A DNA stretch of 64,000 bases from contig JAIBEI010000020.1 in assembly GCA_019459055.1 (NCBI GenBank), forward strand, positions 1 to 64,000, in the 5' to 3' direction. Each line of letters begins with the position of its first letter. Position 1 is the stretch's first letter. The notes below the pieces were generated by a model that was not told where the DNA came from, searched no databases, and saw nothing but the letters and a program-made list of their open reading frames with translations. Source of the DNA: Thiobacillus sp. (GTDB taxonomy: Bacteria; Pseudomonadota; Gammaproteobacteria; Burkholderiales; Thiobacillaceae). Both the position numbers and the translations under genes were made by a program. Of the stretch, positions 1 through 8,325 are shown one piece after another.

Positions 1-1287
1 CCCAGCGCATGCTGGTGGCCCTGCGCCAACCGCTGCAGCTGGGCGAGCGCACCCTACATTGGACCCGTCGTAGGGTGCGCCATGCGCACCAGCCACGTTG
101 GGATCGCCGTAGGGTGAACTTTGTGCACCAGCCGTTGCCAGCAGCGCGCGCGACAGCATCGCCATGCGGTGGCGCAGGCAGGAAGTGGTTTCCGGATCGC
201 AGGCGCCTTCCAGCGGCTTCGGATGCAGCGCGAGGAAAAGCCGGCGCAGGCCGGGGTATTCGCGGATCAGGAGCGTCTCGATGCGGCAGTCCTCGAAGAA
301 CTCCACCGCCATGCGCTGGAACGGGCTCCAGTTGTCGGCGATCTGCGCTTCGGACCAGCGGCGGTGGCCGACGATGTGGGCGAGCACGGCGCGATAGCGA
401 TCGATGCCGGATATGCGTTGCGATTCGCCTTCGTAGGGTGCGCTATGCGCACCGCTTTTGGTGCATGGAATGCACCCTACGGGGGGAGTGAAGTCGTCGT
501 ACACGTCGGGCAGGCGGATGCCGAGCTTGTCGTAATACGGAATCGGCTTGCGGATTTCGTCGAACGCGGTGGAGTACGGCACCAGGTGGTCGCCGTCCTG
601 CCACAGGCCGCGCAGGTACAGGTCCAGCTTGTGCTCGACGTCCGCCAGCAGGGTGCCGTGGCGCTCGCGCTGCAGCACCGCCCGGCTGTCGGCCGACTGC
701 AGGCTGAAGAAATCCTTCTGCCGCTCGGGGTGGGTGCCGTAGTTGCGGATGCCGTATTCCACCCAATTCTTCAGGCCGGCCAGCGAGAGCAGGCTGAACA
801 GGTTCGGCGCCTGGGCAAGGAAGTCCGTCAGGCCCGGACTGGGAAACGTGGTGTGGTGGCCGTGGATGGAGCCGGTGGTGCGCTCCATGAAATCCAGCGT
901 GATATCCAGGTAAAACTGCAACTGCTCCTGCGATTGCAGGCGCCGCGCCACCGGCGCCAGGGTCTGCAGAAAAGGCGCGATGGCGCGGCCGTTGGGCGAC
1001 TTCTGCATGCGCTGGATCAGCGCCATCACCGCCGGCAAAGCGGATTCTCCCACCGCCTTCGCGGCGGACGGCCATTCTTCCAGGAACGCCAGCATCGGCT
1101 CCTCGCCGCGCCCCAGCTTGCCGATGACGCGGCCGGCCTCGAGGTAGGCATCAAGCCCTTCGCGCGTGAGCACCGACAGCGCCTCGGCCATGACATCCTC
1201 GAACACCTCCTCCACCTGCGGAAAGCCGGTGTCGAGCTGCTTCCAGTAGGCCGCCATCAGGGGATGCTGGTATTCGGTTTCGGTCAT
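1..1287 (-). CDS. cbbO: CbbO, RuBisCO activase-associated protein (partial, 3' end outside window)
   Basis: Third gene of the cbbM-cbbQ-cbbO operon. CbbO, a NorD-like protein, forms a complex with the AAA+ protein CbbQ that reactivates inhibited RuBisCO. Translation from the ATG at 1287 starts MTETEYQHPLMAAYWKQLD and reads through recognisable CbbO sequence (LPDVYDDF, GIDRYRAVLAHIVGHRRW, FFEDCRIETLLIREYPGLRRLF). The frame is open to the left edge, so the C-terminal VWA domain would lie outside the window. Two REP blocks sit inside the coding region. The one at 433-480 adds about 16 residues in frame. The one at 47-129 may shift the frame: after it, protein-like sequence (LAQLQRLAQGHQHAL) resumes in a different frame. 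The identity is secure; whether the gene is functional is doubtful. Confidence 0.85.
   Translation of the reverse strand, partial: MTETEYQHPLMAAYWKQLDTGFPQVEEVFEDVMAEALSVLTREGLDAYLEAGRVIGKLGRGEEPMLAFLEEWPSAAKAVGESALPAVMALIQRMQKSPNGRAIAPFLQTLAPVARRLQSQEQLQFYLDITLDFMERTTGSIHGHHTTFPSPGLTDFLAQAPNLFSLLSLAGLKNWVEYGIRNYGTHPERQKDFFSLQSADSRAVLQRERHGTLLADVEHKLDLYLRGLWQDGDHLVPYSTAFDEIRKPIPYYDKLGIRLPDVYDDFTPPVGCIPCTKSGAHSAPYEGESQRISGIDRYRAVLAHIVGHRRWSEAQIADNWSPFQRMAVEFFEDCRIETLLIREYPGLRRLFLALHPKPLEGACDPETTSCLRHRMAMLSRALLATAGAQSSPYGDPNVAGAHGAPYDGSNVGCARPAAAVGAGPPACAG
47..129. repeat. REP cluster inside cbbO
   Basis: Three units: a partial inverted unit (47-57), a full direct unit (70-90) and a diverged direct unit (109-129). 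Each full unit is GTAG followed by a 7-bp stem with a 3-nt loop. They lie within the cbbO reading frame. Confidence 0.8.
433..480. repeat. REPIN (inverted REP pair) inside cbbO
   Basis: A direct unit at 433-453 faces an inverted unit at 460-480. Translated on the minus strand it adds VGCIPCTKSGAHSAPYE to CbbO without breaking the frame. Confidence 0.85.
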
Positions 1288-1303
1288 GGTCTGCTCCATG
1301 GAT

Positions 1304-1435
1304 GGTGCACGGAGTGCACCCTACAAAGGGTGGCGCCATATAGCACGCACGCACTATTCATCATGCACTCAACGTAGGGTGCACTTCGTGCACCGCATTG
1401 CCTGCTCCATGGGCGGTGCACGGAGTGCACCCTAC
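1304..1435. repeat. REP cluster between RAYT and cbbO
   Basis: Units at 1304-1324 (inverted), 1374-1394 (direct) and 1415-1435 (inverted). They fill most of the gap between the cbbO start and the end of the RAYT gene; the nearest unit is 23 bp from the RAYT stop codon. Confidence 0.85.
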
Positions 1436-1458
1436 AAAGTGCACCGCATTGCGTATTT

Positions 1459-1995
1459 TCACTCACCGAATTCACCTTCGATCTCCACGCCCGAGGCCCA
1501 ATCTGCCGGGTAAATGCCTCGCTCCACGCATTTCCGGAAGCTCGAATGCGGCCAATCCGCCGGGCGCCCTGCGTGGCCGTGCTTTACGGCGTTGAAGTGG
1601 ATGTAATCCATGTGGCGCGCAAAATCATTGTCATCGCGTATCAGGTGCTCCCAGAAGCGCCGCTGCCAGAATCCGGATTCATGCCTCGTTTTCATGGAAG
1701 GCGTGGCGACGGGCGCAGCAAGATGCCCGACCGCCCTGGATACGAGGCGTTTGATCATGGCCCAGCGACGGCTGAAGTCTTCATCGCCCGCAGGCAACGT
1801 ACACAAGGCGTGCAAATGATCGGGCAGGATGACGACGGCGTCCATCTCAAAAGGGTGGGCGTGTTGAACGGAACGAAAGGCCTCGCGCAGGGCATCCATC
1901 GCTTCCGGCCGGGTCAGTAGCGGCTGTCGGCGATACGTCACCACCGTGAAAAAGTACGTGGCGCCACCCATCCGGGAACGGCGATAGTGGGACAT
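1459..1995 (-). CDS. REP-associated tyrosine transposase (RAYT, TnpA-REP, IS200-like Y1 family)
   Basis: A 178-aa Y1 transposase-like protein. It has the N-terminal RAYT signature (MSHYRRSRMGGATYFFTVVT), the metal-binding HUH-type pair His60-Leu-His62 (DHLHAL), and the catalytic Tyr131 in MDYIHFNAVKHG, so it looks intact. RAYTs are single-copy domesticated relatives of IS200/IS605 transposases that bind and cut REP hairpins next to a GTAG tetranucleotide. GTAG-tagged hairpins occur in at least 33 copies in this window, several beside this gene. The gene lies 17 bp downstream of the cbbQ stop and 171 bp upstream of cbbO, on the same strand, so it is probably co-transcribed with the RuBisCO operon. 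Confidence 0.92.
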   Translation of the reverse strand: MSHYRRSRMGGATYFFTVVTYRRQPLLTRPEAMDALREAFRSVQHAHPFEMDAVVILPDHLHALCTLPAGDEDFSRRWAMIKRLVSRAVGHLAAPVATPSMKTRHESGFWQRRFWEHLIRDDNDFARHMDYIHFNAVKHGHAGRPADWPHSSFRKCVERGIYPADWASGVEIEGEFGE

Positions 1996-2012
1996 TCACA
2001 CGGTTTTGTGCA

Positions 2013-2816
2013 TCACGCAAACGTGGCGTCGATCGCGTGATCCAGCGTGTCGCGGATGTCGGCGTCGTCGGTGATCGGGCGTACCAGCGCCATGCGGCAG
2101 GCGTCAACCGGTTCCACGCCGTCCTTGATCAGGGTCGCGGCGTACACCAGCAGACGCGTGGAGATGCCTTCGTCCAGCCCGTGCCCTTTCAGGTTGCGGG
2201 CGACGCCGGCGATTTTCACCAGCTTGGCGGCCACCGTTTCGTCCATGCCGGTCTCTTCCGCCACGATCCGCGTTTCCAGAGCGGCCTCGGGGTAGTCGAA
2301 ATCGAAGGCGGTGAAGCGCTGCTTGGTCGACTGCTTCAAGTCCTTCATCAGCGTCTGGTAACCCGGGTTGTAAGAAATCACCAGCTGGAAATCGGGGTGC
2401 GCGTGGAGCAGCTCGCCCTTCTTGTCGAGCGGCAGAGTGCGGCGGTGGTCGGTGAGCGGGTGGATGACGACGGTGGTGTCCTGACGCGCTTCGACGATTT
2501 CATCCAGATAGCAGATCGCGCCGATGCGGGCGGCGGTGGTGAGCGGGCCGTCGAGCCAGCGGGTGCCGTTGGCTTCCAGCAGGTAGCGCCCCACCAGGTC
2601 GGACGCGGTCATGTCCTCGTTGCAGGCCACGGTGATGAGCGGCTTGCCGAGCTTCCACGCCATGTATTCGATGAAGCGCGATTTGCCGCAGCCGGTGGGG
2701 CCTTTCACCATCACCGGCAGGCGGTTGCGGTAAGCGGCCTCGTACAGCGCGACTTCGTTCTTCTGCTGTTGGTAGAACGGTTCCTGCTCAATTTTGTACT
2801 GGTCTTTATCGATCAT
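2013..2816 (-). CDS. cbbQ: CbbQ, MoxR-type AAA+ RuBisCO activase subunit
   Basis: A 267-aa AAA+ ATPase that forms the hexameric motor of the CbbQO activase and removes inhibitory sugar phosphates from RuBisCO. The Walker A motif GPTGCGKS is at residues 39-46 and Walker B (ICYLDE) at about 101-106. The C-terminal lid region contains [14 protein letters not shown]. The length matches the family. It follows cbbM on the same strand, separated by a gap of about 150 bp that holds a REP pair, which could affect transcript processing between the two genes. Confidence 0.95.
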   Translation of the reverse strand: MIDKDQYKIEQEPFYQQQKNEVALYEAAYRNRLPVMVKGPTGCGKSRFIEYMAWKLGKPLITVACNEDMTASDLVGRYLLEANGTRWLDGPLTTAARIGAICYLDEIVEARQDTTVVIHPLTDHRRTLPLDKKGELLHAHPDFQLVISYNPGYQTLMKDLKQSTKQRFTAFDFDYPEAALETRIVAEETGMDETVAAKLVKIAGVARNLKGHGLDEGISTRLLVYAATLIKDGVEPVDACRMALVRPITDDADIRDTLDHAIDATFA

Positions 2817-2827
2817 TTGCGACTCCC

Positions 2828-2908
2828 GTAGGGTGCGCCATGCGCACCAACAACAAGTACAGCGTGCGCCATGCGCATCGAATCAATGGTGCGCATGGCG
2901 CACCCTAC
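2828..2908. repeat. REPIN between cbbM and cbbQ
   Basis: A direct unit (2828-2848), a degenerate hairpin (about 2862-2880) and an inverted unit (2888-2908). In RNA these could fold into hairpins between the cbbM and cbbQ messages. Confidence 0.8.
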
Positions 2909-2965
2909 GAAAAACAACGCCCCGGCAGGGCGGGGGCGTCGTTCGCGTTTACTGCAGGGAGGTGC

Positions 2966-4345
2966 TTACTTGTGCACGCCCAGCTTTTCGCGCCAGCCGG
3001 GGAAAATCTTGTCGGCGTCGCCGGGGAAGGATTCGAATGCGCGAGCGAATTCCTTGTGCTCTTTCGCGAACTCGATCGGGTCGGCGCCCGCCTTCCAGCA
3101 CTCGTAGGACTGGCGCAGGGAGATCGCGCCGGCCGCCGGGCTGTCGATGTGGCCGTAGGAGCCGCCGCCGGAGGTGTTGATGACGTTGCCGTGACCCAGG
3201 TTCTCGAAGAAGCCGGGCAGACGCAGTGCGTTCATGCCGCCGGAGATGATCGGGGTGGTGGGCTTCATGCCGTGCCATTCCTGGTGGTAGTAAGGACCAT
3301 CCGCCGAGTCGCGCTCGATCATGTAGGCGATGTTGCGGTCATCACGGCCGCCTTCCATCTTGCCGTAGCCCATGGTACCGACGTGGATGCCGGAAGCCCC
3401 TTGCAGACGCGACATCTTGGCCAGCACGAACGCGGTGTAGCCACGCACGGCCGACGGCGAAGTCACGGCGCCGTGACCGGCACGGTGGTAGTGCAGGTAC
3501 TGTTGCGGGTACTGACGACGGGCGGTGGTGATCATGCCGGGGCCGCCGACGTAGCCGTCGACCAGGAAGGCGACCTTGTTTGCATCCGGGCCGAAAGTTT
3601 CCAGCGCGAAATCGGCGCGGGCGAGCATTTCGTAATGGTCGTCGGCGGTGATGTTCATGGAGAACAGCTTGGCCTGGCCGGTTTCGTCCATGGCGCGCTT
3701 CATCGCGTCATACACCAGCGGAATCACTTTCTTGACCGGGCAGAAAACCTGGTTGCCCTGCGGTTCATCGTTCTTGATGAAGTCGCCGCCCAGCCAGAAC
3801 TGGTACGCGGCGTGCGCGAACGGCTCGGGACGCAGGCCCAGCTTGGGCTTGATGATGGTGCCGGCGATGTAGCCGCCATCGGTGCGCGAGCGACCCAGGA
3901 TGTCCCACAGGTCGGTGATGTCCTTGGCCGGGCCGTCGAACTGGCGCAGCATGGACCAGGGCACATAGAAATCCTGCATCTGCAGGTGCTTGACGTCGCC
4001 CATGCCCTGGTTGTTGCCGATCGCCAGCGTCAGGAACGACACCAGCATGGCGCGGCCGTCGGTCACGTTGCGGTCGAACAGGTCATTCGGGTAGGCGACT
4101 TTCATCACGCCCTTGGCTTCATCGATGAAGTACACCAGTGCGTCCACGCCCTTGGTGAAGTCGTCCGTGGTGGAGACTTCGACGTTGGTGCCGGTGGAGG
4201 ACTCGGCGGCGATGTGCGCGGCCACTTCCAGGTAGCCATAGCCGGTGGCGGGCTGCATGTGATAAGCGACGAGAATGTGCTTGTCGCCCTTGATGAGGTC
4301 TTCCTCTTTCAGGCTGAGGTCGGCGTAACGTGCGGATTGATCCAT
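2966..4345 (-). CDS. cbbM: Form II ribulose-1,5-bisphosphate carboxylase/oxygenase large chain
   Basis: A 459-aa form II RuBisCO, which fixes CO2 onto ribulose bisphosphate in the Calvin cycle. The catalytic loop [10 protein letters not shown] has Lys166. The metal site [16 protein letters not shown] holds the carbamylated Lys191 with Asp193 and Glu194. I chose the ATG at 4345 ([16 protein letters not shown]) because AAGGAG lies just upstream and the length fits the family; an in-frame extension runs back through a REP pair and is unlikely to be translated. It is first in the cbbM-cbbQ-(RAYT)-cbbO operon and divergent from cbbR. Form II enzymes suit high-CO2, low-O2 conditions. Confidence 0.98.
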   Translation of the reverse strand: MDQSARYADLSLKEEDLIKGDKHILVAYHMQPATGYGYLEVAAHIAAESSTGTNVEVSTTDDFTKGVDALVYFIDEAKGVMKVAYPNDLFDRNVTDGRAMLVSFLTLAIGNNQGMGDVKHLQMQDFYVPWSMLRQFDGPAKDITDLWDILGRSRTDGGYIAGTIIKPKLGLRPEPFAHAAYQFWLGGDFIKNDEPQGNQVFCPVKKVIPLVYDAMKRAMDETGQAKLFSMNITADDHYEMLARADFALETFGPDANKVAFLVDGYVGGPGMITTARRQYPQQYLHYHRAGHGAVTSPSAVRGYTAFVLAKMSRLQGASGIHVGTMGYGKMEGGRDDRNIAYMIERDSADGPYYHQEWHGMKPTTPIISGGMNALRLPGFFENLGHGNVINTSGGGSYGHIDSPAAGAISLRQSYECWKAGADPIEFAKEHKEFARAFESFPGDADKIFPGWREKLGVHK

Positions 4346-4368
4346 TGCATGACTCCTTGATAAATAAC

Positions 4369-4422
4369 GTAGGGTGCGCTGTGCGCACCGTCCATTGGTC
4401 TGGTGCGCATGGCGCACCCTAC
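4369..4422. repeat. REPIN in the cbbM leader
   Basis: Units at 4369-4389 (direct) and 4402-4422 (inverted), starting 24 bp upstream of the cbbM start codon and therefore probably inside its 5' untranslated leader. Confidence 0.85.
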
Positions 4423-4487
4423 GAAAAACCATTGACTCCAGGCGTAATACCCCTGAAAGCGGTAGGGCGGACTATACGCACCGCCTT

Positions 4488-4545
4488 CTATAATTAAAAT
4501 TAAATTGTTATGATAAAAACCATATCATTTTTCTTATATGTGAAG
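4488..4545. promoter_or_regulatory. Candidate cbbM/cbbR control region
   Basis: The only strongly A+T-rich stretch between the divergent cbbM and cbbR genes. It includes a palindrome at 4510-4528 (ATGATA, 7-nt spacer, TATCAT), which is a plausible CbbR (LysR-type) binding site. The role is inferred from position and base composition only. Confidence 0.4.
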
Positions 4546-4556
4546 GTGATGTCACT

Positions 4557-4855
4557 GTTGGTTGTTGAAGTCATGTCTTGCCCCCATTGTTCATTAGAGT
4601 GAGATGCCGAGTAGGGTGCACTCCGTGCACCTTCGGACGTCAATCGGTGCACGCAGTGCACCCTACGACGCTGGCCACTGCCCATAAATAACAAGGTTAT
4701 TTCGCGGTTGGTTGTTGAAGCCCCTACCCTTCGGCATCCCGCAGGCGCTTTGTTCAAGAGTGAGATGCAGGGTAGGGTGCACTCCGTGCACCTTCGGGCG
4801 TCAATCGGTGCACGGAGTGCACCTACGGCGCTGGCCACTGCCAATAAATAACGAT
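4557..4855. repeat. Tandem duplication of a ~150-bp REPIN-containing unit upstream of cbbR
   Basis: Copy 1 spans about 4557-4706 and copy 2 about 4707-4855. Both begin GTTGGTTGTTGAAG, carry a REP pair (4611-4631/4646-4666 and 4772-4792/4807-4826) and end near GGCCACTGCC followed by AATAAATAAC or a close variant. The last REP in copy 2 has lost one C. Confidence 0.8.
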
Positions 4856-4870
4856 GAAAGAGCCTAATCC

Positions 4871-5785
4871 ATGCGCCGACTGACGCTGCGCCAATTCAGG
4901 GTTTTTGATGCGGTGGCCCGCCATCTTTCGTTTTCCCGCGCGGCCGAGGAGCTGCACCTCTCGCAGCCCGCCGTCTCGATGCAGGTGCGGGGAATCGAGG
5001 CCATCCTGGGGATGCGGCTCACCGAACAGCTGGGGAAAAAGATCTTTCTCACCGAGGCCGGGCGCGAGGTGCTGCACGCCAGCCAGGCCATCACCGCGCG
5101 GCTGGACGACTTGCAGGCCAATCTGGCGCAGCTGCAGAGCATCGACAGCGGCCAGCTCAACCTGGCCGCGACCTCGACCGTGAATGTCATCGCCACCGAT
5201 ATCCTGGCCCGGTTTCGCGGCAGGCACCCCGGGGTGTCGGTCCACCTGGATGTCTCCAACCGCGCTGCCGTGCTGGACCAGCTTGTCGGCAACCGCATCG
5301 ACCTCGCCATCATGGGCCAGGTGCCGGACGGGCTGGGCCTGGACGCCATCCGCTTCCTGGACAACCCGCTGGTGGTGATCGCCCCGCCCGACCACCCGCT
5401 GGTTGGGCAAAAGAACATTTCCATGACAAGCCTCGCAACCGAATCCTTCCTGGTGCGCGAAGCCGGCTCCGGCACCCGCGGCGCAATGGAGCGCTTCTTC
5501 GCCGCCCGCGGGCTGGAAATCCGCAGCAGCATGGAAATGAGCAGCAACGAGGCGATCAAGCAGGCGGTGCAGGCCGGACTGGGTCTCGGCATCCTCTCGC
5601 TGCAGACGCTGGAGATGGAACTGGCGCTCAAGCGGCTGGCCGTGCTTGAGGTCGAAGGCTTTCCCATCATGCGCCACTGGTACGTCGTCCACCGCGCCGA
5701 CAAACACCTCTCGCCGGTGGCGCAGGCGTTCAAGGAATTCGTGCTGGCGCCGGCGCAGCTGGCTGCAGAAGCCGAGCGCCCCTAA
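4871..5785 (+). CDS. cbbR: CbbR, LysR-type regulator of the RuBisCO operon
   Basis: A 304-aa LysR-family regulator. The N-terminal winged helix-turn-helix (residues about 1-60) includes FSRAAEELHLSQPAVSMQVRG, and a periplasmic-binding-protein-like effector domain follows (about 90-295). It is divergent from cbbM, the usual position of CbbR, which senses Calvin-cycle metabolites and activates cbb transcription. The ATG at 4871 fits the conserved N-terminus MRRLTLRQFRVFDAVARH. The assignment as CbbR rather than another LysR protein rests on this neighbourhood and on its cbbR-like sequence. Confidence 0.92.
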   Translation: MRRLTLRQFRVFDAVARHLSFSRAAEELHLSQPAVSMQVRGIEAILGMRLTEQLGKKIFLTEAGREVLHASQAITARLDDLQANLAQLQSIDSGQLNLAATSTVNVIATDILARFRGRHPGVSVHLDVSNRAAVLDQLVGNRIDLAIMGQVPDGLGLDAIRFLDNPLVVIAPPDHPLVGQKNISMTSLATESFLVREAGSGTRGAMERFFAARGLEIRSSMEMSSNEAIKQAVQAGLGLGILSLQTLEMELALKRLAVLEVEGFPIMRHWYVVHRADKHLSPVAQAFKEFVLAPAQLAAEAERP

Positions 5786-5823
5786 TCGCCAGTGGGGTCA
5801 TGCCGGACTTGATCCGGCACCCC

Positions 5824-5880
5824 GTAGGGTGCGCCATGCGCACCGGTATTCAAACAAATGGTGCGCACGGCGCACCCTAC
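5824..5880. repeat. REPIN between cbbR and chrA
   Basis: Direct unit 5824-5844 and inverted unit 5860-5880 separated by 15 bp. It lies in the 303-bp gap between cbbR and chrA, which shows no other clear feature. Confidence 0.85.
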
Positions 5881-6088
5881 GACCGCGGATTGCGGGAGGC
5901 CCGCTCTGCCCCCATGGGGTGGGTGCTGGGCAATCAGGAACCGGAGCGGGGAAGCCTTTTGGCTGACTGCGCGAAACTGTCTTAGAATCGTGCCAGTCGG
6001 GGCACCAGCCCCCGGCGTCAGGATCTTCATCCGCAAGACGGTGTCCCGTCCAAGCCTGGTTTCATCCATTCACCCTGGAGCCATTCGC

Positions 6089-7426
6089 ATGGACACCGAC
6101 CCCACCGCCGCACCCGCGCCCATCACCCTGGGCGAATCCTTCAAATACTGGCTCAAGCTCGGCTTCATCAGCTTCGGCGGCCCCGCCGGGCAGATCTCGA
6201 TGATGCATCAGGAACTGGTGGAGAAGCGCCGCTGGATTTCCGAGCATCGCTATCTGCATGCGCTCAACTACTGCATGCTGCTGCCCGGCCCCGAGGCGAC
6301 CCAGCTGGCGATCTACATCAGCTGGCTGATGCACGGCGTGAAAGGCGCAGTGATCGCCGGCGTGCTGTTTTTCCTGCCGTCCTTTCTGCTGCTGTCGCTG
6401 CTGGCCGGCCTCTATCTCGCCTACGGCACCCTGCCGTGGGTGCAGGGAATTTTCTACGGCATCCGACCGGCGGTGGTCGCGGTGGTGCTGTTCGCGGCGT
6501 GGCGCATCGGCAGCCGCGCGCTGAAAAATGGAGTGCTGTGGGGGATGGCGGCGCTCGCCTTCGTCGGCATTTTCGTTTTCGGCATCGCGTTCCCGTGGAT
6601 CGTGCTGGCCGCCGGCCTGCTCGGCGCGATCGGCGGCAAGCTCGCGCCGCACATGTTCAAAAGCGGCGGCGGACACGGCGCCAGCGCCAGGGAGTACGGC
6701 CCGGCGATCATCGACGACGACACCCCGCCGCCGGCCCATGCCCGCTTCACCTGGCGCAGGATTGCGGCGAAGCTCGGCGCCTTCGTGCTGGTCTGGCTGG
6801 GCGCGATGCTGGCGATCCAGGGCGCGCCCGATCTCTACGACATGGGCGAATTCTTCACCAAGGCGGCCTTCCTCACCATCGGCGGCGCCTACGCCGTGCT
6901 GCCCTATGTCTATCAGGGCGGCGTCGAGCATTTCCAGTGGCTCACCGGCCCGCAGATGATGGACGGCCTTGCGCTGGGCGAGGCCACGCCGGGGCCGCTG
7001 ATCATGATCGTCACCTGGGTCGGCTATCTCGGCGGCGTCGCCAAGGGCGTGTTCGACAACCCGATTGCGGCCGGTCTGGCGGGTGCGGCGGTGGCGACCT
7101 TCTTCACCTTCCTGCCGTCCTTCCTGTTCATCCTGGCCGGCGGCCCGCTGGTCGAAGCCACCCGCGGCGAAATCCGCTTCACCGCACCGCTCACCGGCAT
7201 CACCGCGGCGGTGGTCGGCGTCATCCTCAACCTCGCGGCATTCTTCGCCTGGCACACCTTTTGGCCGCAGGGCACGGCAGACGCGCCATTCGCCGGAACC
7301 TTCGACTGGGCGCCGGTCATCGTCGCCGTCGCCGCGTTCGTCGCACTGTGGAAGTACAAGGCCGACATCATGAAGGTAATCGGCGTGTGCGCGCTGTTCG
7401 GGCTGATTTATTCAACCACTTTTTGA
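6089..7426 (+). CDS. chrA: Chromate transporter, ChrA family (full-length, two CHR domains)
   Basis: A 445-aa polytopic inner-membrane protein of the CHR family, which exports chromate by secondary transport. The N-terminal half starts with the family motif LGFISFGGPAGQISMMHQE. The second half repeats the fold (AAFLTIGGAYAVLPYVYQGG, then LALGEATPGPLIM). I chose the ATG at 6089 because GGAG lies upstream; the open frame extends back through a REP but without a plausible start. No chrB regulator is visible nearby. The substrate is inferred from family membership; some CHR proteins have other anion substrates. Confidence 0.88.
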   Translation: MDTDPTAAPAPITLGESFKYWLKLGFISFGGPAGQISMMHQELVEKRRWISEHRYLHALNYCMLLPGPEATQLAIYISWLMHGVKGAVIAGVLFFLPSFLLLSLLAGLYLAYGTLPWVQGIFYGIRPAVVAVVLFAAWRIGSRALKNGVLWGMAALAFVGIFVFGIAFPWIVLAAGLLGAIGGKLAPHMFKSGGGHGASAREYGPAIIDDDTPPPAHARFTWRRIAAKLGAFVLVWLGAMLAIQGAPDLYDMGEFFTKAAFLTIGGAYAVLPYVYQGGVEHFQWLTGPQMMDGLALGEATPGPLIMIVTWVGYLGGVAKGVFDNPIAAGLAGAAVATFFTFLPSFLFILAGGPLVEATRGEIRFTAPLTGITAAVVGVILNLAAFFAWHTFWPQGTADAPFAGTFDWAPVIVAVAAFVALWKYKADIMKVIGVCALFGLIYSTTF

Positions 7427-7442
7427 AACGGGCAAGCAGCGG

Positions 7443-7665
7443 GTAGGGTGCACACCGTGCACCGATTGACGCTAGAAGGTGCACGGAGTGCACCCTACGA
7501 AACATACGCCGTGCGCAGCAGCTTGCGAGCGTGCAGACCATGGTGCGCATGGCGCACCCTACCCTCGAACTGATTTTTCCAGATAGTTCATACCGACGAT
7601 TTATGGTGCGTAGGGTGCACTCCGTGGACCGATTGTTGTTAGAAGGTGCACGGAGTGCACCCTAC
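7443..7665. repeat. REP cluster downstream of chrA (five units)
   Basis: Units at 7443-7463, 7478-7498 (inverted), 7542-7562 (inverted), 7610-7630 and 7645-7665 (inverted). They fill the first half of the 428-bp gap between chrA and the rhodanese gene. I see no gene in the remaining part (7666-7854). Confidence 0.85.
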
Positions 7666-7854
7666 GCAAAGCATCTCGCGCGAATGAACAAACCGGGTTT
7701 ATTCAGCCGACTCTGAAACGGGCGGGGAATTTGGCCTTGATGCAGCGCGGGTGGCCGGGCAGAATCTTTATGTCGACATCATTGCCCGCAAAGCATCGAT
7801 CCGCGCTATCTTCAGGTCGTACATCGAAAACGGATACGGATACGGAAAGGAAAC

Positions 7855-8229
7855 ATGGAACCCAAAGCTCAACCCCTGAAGCGCTGCGGCTGCAACAATC
7901 CAACCGAGAAATGCGCGGATCTGGCGCGCACCGTCAAACCCGCCAAGGTCGATCCCGACGCCACGCTGGTATTCGACGTGCGCCGCGAAGCCGACTACGC
8001 GGCGTCCAACGAAACCATCCCCGGCGCGCTGTGGAAGAACCCCGAAAAGATCGACGCCTGGATCGGTGCCCTCCCGCGAACGCTCGACGTGGTGATCTAC
8101 TGCGTACGCGGCGGCGCCGTGTCGAACAGTGTGGTCGATCGCCTACAGGCCGCGGGCGTGAAAGCGCGCTATATCGAAGGCGGTCTCGAAGCCTACAAGG
8201 CCGCAGGCGGCAAAATTTCCCGCAAATGA
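7855..8229 (+). CDS. Rhodanese-domain protein
   Basis: A 124-aa single-domain rhodanese (sulfurtransferase fold). The CDC25-like segment LVFDVRREADYAASNETIPGA is at residues about 38-58 and the active-site loop is CVRGGAVS with Cys83, so it can probably carry a persulfide. The N-terminus has an extra Cys-rich tract (CGCNNPTEKC, residues 11-20). It lies 96 bp upstream of a TusE/DsrC-like gene, and rhodaneses often pass sulfur to TusA/DsrE/DsrC-type carriers, so a joint sulfur-relay role is plausible. No signal peptide is visible. Confidence 0.85.
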   Translation: MEPKAQPLKRCGCNNPTEKCADLARTVKPAKVDPDATLVFDVRREADYAASNETIPGALWKNPEKIDAWIGALPRTLDVVIYCVRGGAVSNSVVDRLQAAGVKARYIEGGLEAYKAAGGKISRK

Positions 8230-8325
8230 TTCTCAATAACCACTCTAGCTAAATGGTTGACTAATTTAGTTGGTTATTCTATGGTTCGCCCATCGCATTT
8301 TTTACTACACGCAAGGACGACAATC

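Noticed and set aside
7-1377. Long plus-strand open frames over cbbO (for example 121-1377)
   Set aside because: Arginine-rich antisense frames of a high-GC gene. The minus strand reads clear CbbO protein, and no homologous features appear in the plus frame.
4500-4868. A 114-residue minus-strand open frame upstream of cbbM
   Set aside because: It is made of the tandem REP-containing duplication in the control region, without domain similarity or a good start.
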